Both the position numbers and the translations under genes were made by a program. From contig CALSCP010000538.1 of the NCBI GenBank assembly GCA_943704425.1, forward strand, positions 8,052-42,812: a DNA stretch of 34,761 nucleotides. The letters run 5' to 3'. The stretch comes from Ministeria vibrans ATCC 50519. Taxonomy: Eukaryota > Opisthokonta > Filasterea. Shown here in pieces: positions 27,784-34,761 of the stretch; the first letter of the stretch is position 1; the number at the start of each line of letters is the position of its first letter. The notes beneath the pieces were generated by a model. That model was given only the letters and a program-made list of their open reading frames with translations, was not told the DNA's origin and did no database searches.

Positions 27784-29601
27784 ACTTTGGACACGCGCAA
27801 GTTTGCGTCATACGCACTGGGCGGATCCGGGGTGGCAGGGCCGCTGTGTGGGCTGGGCTGCATCCACCCCTGCTGTTTCCCCGGCGTGCTCTTGTTGTTT
27901 GTTCTGTGTACTCTGCTGATCGTGCGCCTCTCTAATCATTAATTTCGTCTCTCCCCTCTCACAGAAAATCTACACATACCCCAACAACCCGCGTGTGTAC
28001 AAGGCGCAGATCGCGGCCCAATACGTTGGTGCCACTCTGGACATTGTCCCTGACTTCCAGATGGGCGTGACCAACAAGACGGCTGAGTTTCTCGCCAAAT
28101 TCCCTTTCGGAAAGGTACACTTTCGACACGCGACACGCAAACTGCCCGTCGCCGCCCCTAAACGGCGTGTTTTCTTGCTAGGTGCCCGCGTTTGAGAGCG
28201 CATCCGGTGATGCCATCTACGAGAGCAACGGCATCGCCACCTACGGTAAGTTGTGCTGTGTGTTTTGTTGTCTTTCAATATTTCGTCGTCGTCGACACAA
28301 AAACCCCCTTCTTGAAATGATGTGTATACAGCTTTATCCCTGTCCGAGATAGACTTATATCATGTGGATGAAAAGTTTAGTTTCGTGCACACACAAAATA
28401 GCGCGGAACCTGATCGAGAATTGAATATCAACTTTTGACTTCTTTTTTTTACATCATACGTTGCTTTTCACTGAACCTTTTATGTTCCCTCTAGTGGCTG
28501 CGCTCAAGCCTGAGGCGAAGCTTCTGGGTGACGGACCCGCTGAGCAGGCTCAGATTGCGCAGTACGTTGCCGTGGGCGACAACGAGCTGAACGGCTCAAT
28601 CGCCGTTAGCATCTACCCTCTGCTGGGCTACTACCCCTACAACAAGAACAACGCCGAGAAGGCGCAGGCACAGCTCGCGACCGTCTTCGGCACCCTGAAC
28701 GAGGTGCTTTCATCGAAGACCTTCCTTGTCGGCGAGCGTGTGACGTTCGCAGATATCTCACTTGTGTGCAGCATCATGCCGCTGTTCAAGTTGGCATGGG
28801 ACGCCAAGATGCGCGCCCCGTACGGCAACCTCCTCCGCTGGTTCGACACTTGCGTTCACCAGGCCGAGTTTGTCGCTGTCATTGGTGACTTTGAGATGTG
28901 CACGACGCCCATGGCACCGCCCGCGGCCGCTGAGAAGCCCAAGAAGGAGAAGAAGGAGAAGAAGGCTGCCGAGCCCAAGAAGGAGAAGAAGGAGAAGAAG
29001 CCGGCGAAGGAGGAGGAAGAAGAGGAGGAAGTGGAGCGTCCTAAGGCCAAGGACCCGCTCGCGGGCCTGCCTGCCTCTCCGTTTAACCTCGACGAGTTCA
29101 AGCGCGTCTACAGCAACAACGACACGGCCACCGTTGCCATCCCCCACTTCTGGGAGCACCTCGACAAGGAGGGTTTCTCCCTTTGGCGTGCCGACTACAT
29201 GTATAACGATGACCTCGGCCAGATGTTCATGACCAGCAACCTTGTCAGCGGCATGTACCAGGTACCTTCAAAATAACAATAACCAAAATAATGTAATTGA
29301 ATTTTTATTAATTTTATCAATTTTTTTGTAGCGCCTGGATAAGCTCAGGAAGCACGCCTTTGCATCGATGTGCATCTTTGGCGAGAACAACAAGAACAGC
29401 ATCAGCGGCATCTGGCTGATCCGCGGCCAGGAGCTTGCGTTCAACCTCAACGAGGACTGGAACGTCGATGCTCCCAGCTACAAGTTTACCAAGCTCGACC
29501 CTAACGCCCCCGAGACGGTTACCATGGTCAACGAGTACTGGATGCACGAGGGCAAGGAGTTTGACGAGCGAAAGTTTTTCGATGGAAAGATCTTCAAGTA
29601 A
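27356..29601 (+). CDS. EEF1G: Translation elongation factor 1-gamma
   Basis: Five exons give 420 residues, close to the usual family length: 27356-27367, 27965-28114, 28182-28245, 28495-29261 and 29332-29601. Introns are 597, 67, 249 and 70 bp, all GT-AG, two with GTAC donors. Residues about 4-75 form a thioredoxin-like GST N-terminal domain ('YTYPNNPR', 'KVPAFES', '[10 protein letters not shown]') and about 90-205 an all-helical GST C-terminal domain. A Lys/Glu-rich linker follows (KKEKKEKK repeats). The last 160 residues are the EF1-gamma-specific domain ('[10 protein letters not shown]', 'FWEHLDKEG', 'SGIWLIRG'). The protein is the structural subunit of the eEF1B complex that reloads eEF1A with GTP in the cytoplasm. 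The first coding exon holds only four codons. Exon joins are confirmed by continuous family sequence. Confidence 0.96.
27368..27964 (+). other. First intron of EF1-gamma (597 bp)
   Basis: Donor GTAAGT directly follows the fourth codon; acceptor CTCTCCCCTCTCACAG is at the end. The intron contains A-runs at about 27436-27451 and 27749-27771 and a GC-rich middle. Open frames inside it show low-complexity lysine runs and no family resemblance, so they are not genes. A long 5' intron in a highly expressed gene may carry expression signals; none was identified. Confidence 0.8.
28311..28418 (+). ncRNA. Weak candidate C/D-box snoRNA in EF1-gamma intron 3
   Basis: A C-box-like ATGATGT (28317-28323, one mismatch to RTGATGA) and a D-box CTGA (28410-28413) are flanked by a potential five-pair terminal stem: CTTGA at 28311-28315 with TCGAG at 28414-28418, one G-U pair. 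An imperfect inner pair (CTGT at 28340, TGGATGA at 28365) sits between them. Introns of translation-factor genes often host snoRNAs. No rRNA target was matched, and such short motifs can occur by chance. Confidence 0.2.
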
Positions 29602-29638
29602 ACTCCCTTTACAATCAACTTTGAACAATAACACTCAT

Positions 29639-29644
29639 AATAAA
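29639..29644 (+). terminator. Polyadenylation signal of EF1-gamma
   Basis: AATAAA lies 37 bases after the EF1-gamma stop. The oppositely oriented GPCR gene stops at 29785, so 183 bp must hold both 3' ends. On the minus strand an ATTAAA variant lies at 29693-29698. Confidence 0.65.
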
Positions 29645-29784
29645 TTATAACATATTTCTTTTCGACGGAAGCATCTTGAGTATCTATCTCCTTTAATAAT
29701 AATAATACTTGATAACATAATGATTTTAAGCATATACATATCTCTCTCGGTCGGCCTGTCGTTCTCTCTTTCTTTCTTTCGACC

Positions 29785-32700
29785 TCACACGTCGGAGGGA
29801 CGACGGCGAGCGCCCTTGGTGTAGATGGAGTCACGCATGTCGAGAGACACGCGCTCCGCCAGTGGCTCCTTGTACACATACAACATGGCAGTTGCAGGCG
29901 CGCGTGCACGCGTAGGCGGAGGTGACAGCATTGCGTCCCTGTCCACCGATTGCATGCTCACCTGCGACGGGTTGGCTCGGCGACGCGTCATGGGCGACAC
30001 ATCCTGGTTGAGAATGGCCGCGACAGATTCGCCAAGTGCCTGTGCCGCACGCACCAAGGGCGACACAGCCGCGTCGGGTGTTCGCTCAAGGTGTGCCTGA
30101 CGGAAGGCCCGTGGCGACGGGAGTGGCAGCGACACGGCCGACGATGGATCGTTCCAGTCCGTCTCGTACTCTTCGCCACCCTCAAACAGTGCCAGTGCCG
30201 ACGCATTTATATTCTGCGTCTTGGGTTCCTCCGAAGCTATGCTCGAGCGTGTATCTGTGCTCCTCCGCTTGCGCACCGCCATCTCAATGGAGTCGTCTTC
30301 GGCCGACTCGCGACCGCCACCATCGCCCCCAAAGTACATCTCCTGATTCTGCTCGAGGTCGTCAATCATCGAGTCGGTGACGTCGCCTGTTGTAAACTCA
30401 TATTTGGCGTTATAGACGCGCTTCGAGGCAAGTTCGGCGGGCAGCTCGAGCGACGTTGAGTCGTCGCCCCATGTGGGCTCGCATTCTTCAAACTCCTGGT
30501 CGGCACTGCGCACACCATACATTTCGGGATTCTGCTCAATCTCGTCCATCATCGACTCCGTCACGTCGCCCGTCGCAAAGCGATACTTGTCGTTGTTGCG
30601 CTTGTGTTTGGTGTCCAGCAGAAACTCGCCGCTGTGATTGTCGTCGTTGAGCTCGTCATCGTGGCTCACCTGCACACAAATCTCTTGAGGGGGTCGCGTC
30701 GCCTGCCGTGACACGGCACTGGGCGAGTCAAGCGACGACGAGCCGCCGCCGCCGCCGCGTGTGCCGCCCGTGACACCCGTCGATTTGGTCGCCTTCGACT
30801 GGTTCCCGCCCTTCTTCTTGCCCACCGGTCGCATACCCAGGTATTCGCGCCACGCGGCCCGCACACGCGCTCGAAAGCAGTAGACAAGACACAGCAGGAG
30901 ACCCTGCGCCGAATTGAAAATGACAAACGGATACCAGAAGGCGGCAGACGCTACGATGGCCAGGTAACCAAAGAGCCAGGTGACGCCGAGCGTAATGAAT
31001 ATGGACACGTACACTGTCAGTGTTTGTACGTGCCCGCCCTCGTTGGCGCCCTTGCGGCCCCGCTGAGCGCGGCGACTGCGCTCCATAGAGCGCACCGACA
31101 GGACAAACACAATAATGTTGAGTACAATTACAATGAGGACGGGCACAAGGAAGGCTCCAATGAGGCCAGGTTGCGAGCCAATCCAACAGTTGGTCGCATT
31201 GCCCAGCTGCAGTGCACTCGAGTTGGCCACCTCAATGATGACAATGAGCAGGGTGAGTGCCAGCGGCATGCCCCACCCAAACAGCATATACGGCTTGAGC
31301 GCGTCCGACTTGTTGCCCGACTTGACTTTGAGCTGTACCAGCATAGAGAAGAGCTGGTGCGAAATACACAGCATCCAGCAGAAGCATGCCATGAGAAAGA
31401 AGTAGAGGAAAGCGGCGGAGGCGGTGCACGCAGACGCATTCGATACGCGGTCAATACCCACGAGGAAGACCAGGTTGGCAAAGAAGATGGCAACGCACAA
31501 GTTCATGACAAGCTTGGTGGGACCCGTGGCAAGTTGACGCAGAAGAGAGAAGGTCACGATGAATATGGTACATCCAACCATGGAGAAAGCACTGCCCACA
31601 TACGAAATGATCTCGAGCGCGGCCGCGTCGCCCGAGCCCGCCACGTCGAGCAGCACGGCAAACGACGTCAGATGATTGCAGCGGCAGGTGGTCGCCGATG
31701 GTGTCGACTCGACCACTTCGCAGCCCCACGTCTTCCACAGCGACACGGTCGAGTCCCACCACACACACGTGTGTACGTCGCCTGTCGTGTAGCTTGTGTG
31801 CGACAGCGTGATTACCACCGCCGCGTCTGCAGTCAAATTGCTCACTTGGGTGCCATCAATGCTAAAGACCACCACCGACGACTTGATGGTTTGCGTCGTG
31901 GCGGGCACATAGGGATCCTCCTGGAACGTACTAAACTCCATGAGTTGACAATCATTCGAGGCGCCAAAGACAGCACTGCCAAAGTTCGGTGGCACATAGA
32001 TGGCAGCACCCGATGAGCCATAGGTGCGAGTGATGTTCTCGGGGGCGCTACGGCGCGCCTCAATGAGCAAATTAGAGCCCTCAATGGAAGTAGACTCGCC
32101 GCAGGACAGCGTTTCCGCCAGCGACATGGAGAACTGCTCGACAATTCCGGGCAGTGTGTTGGACACGCCGGCGGCACGGAGTCGCTTCATGGCCGCCGGC
32201 TGGAACAATTTCTTGATGGTCGATGCCGAGCTGTTGCGCATCTGCAACGTGGCCGCAGTGGCACTCGTGGCGTTCGTTTTCATGGCATTGCGCGTAAAAT
32301 TCATCACGCCCGACAACGTCCCCAGAATGTTCTCCTCAATCACGCCAGGCGCCAACTCCGCCTCGGTCCACAGGTTGTCGTCGACAAGCATTGCGTCGAG
32401 CAGGTCGAGGCGCTCAAACATCTCCCCTTCCGTCGCCGGCACGACCGTGTCAAAGCTCAGTTGCTCAAACTGACAAAAGCTGCTGGTCGAATTGTGGTAG
32501 TGTGTCACCTCGACGAAGGTGGAGCGGCTTTTGATGGACGGCACATCAAGACACAGGTTGGTGTTGTGCGAGATGGTGACGTCCTCGACGTGCGTAAAGT
32601 TGAAGTCACGCATGGTAAAAAGGTTTTGGTTGTTGTAGAGGGCTAGGACGGGAGCCGTCTTGATTGAGAGACGCAGCTGAAACATGCCCGTCTGCATCAG

Positions 32701-34538
32701 GTAGAATCCTGCTTCCGATATTTCCAGCGAGGGAAAATGGACCTCGACAAGATCAGGCAAAGCAATAAGATAAATGGCAACTTCGGGACGACAGTCGCAC
32801 TTGCCAAATTCACATCCGCCACCAGGGCACACACTCGAGTCCCCGCACGGCGCACAGTTTGGATCGCCAGGCGTACACAGCTTGTCAACAATGAATTCAG
32901 AGCAGGGGGGCAAGCTCAAATCAAACGTTTCTTCTAGCATGCCCTGCGAGCCAATGTCGGTGAGCAAGGGCACATCCACCACCTTCAAGTCGGGCAGGTC
33001 GAGCAGAGAAAGAAGCGAACCAATGGAGCCGAGCGAGGGGAACACCAGATGTGTGATGCCTTGGCATTCGCTAATAAAGACGAGCCCGGTACTGACGAGT
33101 GACTCGAGACCCGTCTCGTACGCCGCGTTGGTGCCCAGCTGATGCAGTCGGAAGAGCACAACCGACTCGACGTTGGTAATCTGACCGGGCAAACGAACGA
33201 GCAAGGGCGAGGTGGAGACGCGCAGGCTGCGGGTGACCGAGGCGAGAAAGCCAAAGGCACCGGGGTGCGACAGAGAGATGCCCTGCTCCGGCCAGGCGGC
33301 CGTGGTGACAGGCACAAAACTGACGAGCTGCTCGTTGTTCTCGATGGTCATGGACTCGAGTTGGGTGACATAGCGAAAGGCGGCCATGTCCGAGACAAAG
33401 TTGGAGTTGTCGGAGAAAACAAAGCGCTTGAGCCAGAGCGTAGGCGAGTTGAAACCATAGATGCGCTCAAGGCGCTGATTCGCCATGAACGAAACCTCTT
33501 CCACTTCACCCAGGGCGTGAAAGCCACGCACTTCAATAAGGTTGGGGTTGCTCAAAATGCAAATGCGCTCCACCGCTGTAGCGTTGCGGAAGATGTCAAC
33601 GCTGACGAGGTTGTCGCAATTGGTCACGTTTACATCCCACACTTTGACGTTGACAACGCCCGGCAGGGGCAGGTAAAGCGATTGGAGCGCGTTGCAGCGA
33701 TGGAGTTGAAAGCTGGTAATGTTGACAATCCCATCGAGGCCCGACACGTCGACAAGCATAGGGTTGTCGGCGAGGTGCACTCTTTGTCCGCTGCCGACGA
33801 TGTTGAAGTCGGCAAGCGACACGAGATTAGGCATGGAGAAGATATTGATGCTGGCGGTGCAAATGGAGAAGCCTGAAAAGTCGCCCATGTTCTGCCAGAA
33901 TGGCAAACCCGTCAGCGTGATGTTATTGTACACCGTAAGATTGGCGCGCATCGCAGGCTGCTCGAGCAAGGCGCAATTTTCAAAGCTGACGCCAGCGACA
34001 AAGGTCATAGACGTGGGGAAGTTGATGTGGCGCACAATGGGACTGTTTCGCACCACGAGTGGGCCCATAATGTGGTTGAGGGCGGAAGCATCGTCGAAGA
34101 TGGTCACCATGCGCGGCGTGTTGTTGTCGATAATCATGCTGCCGAGCACCTCAAAAACTTGATTGAAATTGATAAGGGTCGCCAGGTTGGTGCGCTCGAC
34201 GACAAAGACGACGGGCTCGGGATAGAATCCGTTGTTGAAGGGGTCACCAATGCGAACGAGCTGGTCGAAGAAAACGGCATCCTGCAAGTCGGGCAGATCG
34301 CGCAGCATCAACTGGTAGGTTACTTCAAACGTGCGCCACTGGCCGGTCGCATGAATGTGCACCAGCGACGGCAGATCATCGAGGGTAAACGTGCCAAACT
34401 TTTGAATGTCACTAAATGAGTCGATGGTGGTCAGTTCGGCCCAATCGCGGATTTCCACGTTGCTGATCTCATCGTAGGTGTGAAAACAGTTGAGTTCCGA
34501 TGAGATGCCGTTGTTTGCAATGTACAGCAGAGACGTCA
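29785..34538 (-). CDS. Adhesion-type GPCR with L-domain-like ectodomain (5' exon missing)
   Basis: One exon from an acceptor at 34540-34539 (TTTCGCTAG) to TGA at 29785 codes about 1,584 residues. The ectodomain has many irregular leucine-rich strands ('LPDLQ', 'MPNLVSL', 'LPDLKVVD') typical of receptor L-domain/beta-helix folds, interrupted by a Cys-rich knot at about 32780-32925. A GAIN-like region leads to a canonical GPS at about 31654-31773 (C-VWW, W...GC, C.CNHLTSFAVL) with the HL|T autoproteolysis site. Seven hydrophobic helices span about 30870-31615, with a Cys at TM3 and 'NCW' in extracellular loop 2, as in family B GPCRs. The 350-residue tail has basic, Gly/Ser and acidic parts and a duplicated motif. 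An open frame also runs upstream through a (CT)n tract to 34728 as Leu-Ser repeats; I prefer to read that tract as intronic. The signal peptide is therefore not identified. Confidence 0.88.
30334..30417 (-). repeat. Tail motif, copy 2 (coding)
   Basis: Codes about 28 residues with the pattern KY-F-TGDVT-SM-D--EQN-EMY in the cytoplasmic tail of the adhesion GPCR. It is highly similar to the copy at 30517-30600. Confidence 0.85.
30517..30600 (-). repeat. Tail motif, copy 1 (coding)
   Basis: First occurrence, in protein order, of the KY-F-TGDVT-SM-D--EQN-EMY motif, about 33 residues before the second copy. Substitutions between copies are mostly conservative (Glu/Asp, Met/Ile, Arg/Glu). Confidence 0.85.
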
Positions 34539-34551
34539 CTAGCGAAAGTAG

Positions 34552-34554
<3 letters not shown>

Positions 34555-34645
<91 letters not shown>
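34555..34645. repeat. (AG)n microsatellite, about 91 bp
   Basis: About 45 uninterrupted AG units on the plus strand, i.e. (CT)n on the minus strand, sit 15 bp upstream of the splice acceptor of the adhesion GPCR exon. They form an exceptionally long polypyrimidine tract there. Translated, the tract would give a Leu-Ser repeat. Confidence 0.95.
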
Positions 34646-34648
<3 letters not shown>

Positions 34649-34761
34649 GAGGGAGAGAGAGAGAAAGAGAAAAAGAAAGAGACGAAAGAAACAAAGTGAT
34701 AGAGAGAGAATGGTGAGAAATAAAACATATGTGTCCTCGTATGTCATGTTCGTTTTTTTTT
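34646..34761. other. Upstream flank of the GPCR exon, probably intron
   Basis: On the minus strand this is pyrimidine-rich sequence with scattered ATGs but no GTAAGT-like donor that would close a first exon. It is either part of the upstream intron or, less likely, the true 5' end of the gene. Confidence 0.4.

Noticed and set aside
27381-27942. Open frames in EF1-gamma intron 1
   Set aside because: They include runs of lysine from poly(A) and no family resemblance, and they are removed by a clear GT-AG intron.
27356-28245. Reading the 5' half of the EF1-gamma gene as a glutathione transferase
   Set aside because: The GST-like domains are the normal N-terminal part of EF1-gamma, and the C-terminal EF1-gamma domain is present in the same spliced frame.
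34539-34728. Leu-Ser repeat N-terminus of the GPCR starting at 34728
   Set aside because: It is the translation of a (CT)n microsatellite directly before a good acceptor. I consider it intronic, though a read-through start cannot be fully excluded.

Overview
The window is nuclear DNA from a eukaryote. Coding exons are GC-rich. Introns and intergenic stretches are AT-rich with (TAA)n, poly(T), (GA)n and (TG)n tracts. Genes are interrupted by short GT-AG introns (mostly 67-73 bp, plus one GC-AG intron), and AATAAA signals follow two stop codons. The gene set is an adhesion-type GPCR with a GPS motif, giant Ig-like/IgGFc-binding surface proteins, an RNF213-like protein, NFXL1 and elongation factor 1-gamma. 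Together with the compact layout this suggests a free-living unicellular eukaryote, possibly a holozoan, amoebozoan or apusomonad relative. I cannot name the species. No viral, transposon, CRISPR, rRNA or tRNA sequence was recognised.

Layout: (1) 1-12534 (+) is the 3' part of a giant single-exon gene for a cell-surface receptor. It has about 29 Ig-like (He_PIG type) repeats, two IgGFc-binding-protein-type domains each followed by an Asp-rich calcium-loop-like motif, one transmembrane helix, and a highly charged coiled-coil tail. (2) 12535-13522 is a non-coding, low-complexity spacer. (3) 13523-21907 (+) is an RNF213/mysterin-like protein. Its visible part begins inside an AAA+ module and lacks recognisable RING and RZ fingers. 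(4) 21908-22185 is an almost pure simple-repeat block between convergent genes. (5) 22186-24170 (-) is a protein combining a Hakai-like RING, a long RS-rich region and a LOTUS/OST-HTH domain. I consider this the most novel item in the window. (6) A short divergent promoter region separates it from (7) NFXL1, 24348-27069 (+), with a RING-like finger, about eleven NFX1-type fingers and a C-terminal membrane anchor. (8) 27356-29601 (+) is elongation factor 1-gamma in five exons; its third intron holds a weak C/D-snoRNA-like element. (9) 29785-34538 (-) is an adhesion GPCR with an L-domain-like ectodomain, an intact GPS, seven transmembrane helices and a tail carrying a duplicated motif. Its 5' exon is not identified.

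The genes do not form an operon or obvious pathway. Three themes recur. Two genes at the window ends encode large surface receptors. Two genes belong to families with zinc-finger/ubiquitin links (NFXL1 and the RNF213-like protein, although the latter has lost its ligase fingers). One gene (RING-RS-LOTUS) points to RNA regulation. All functional statements rest on motif recognition by eye, without database searches.
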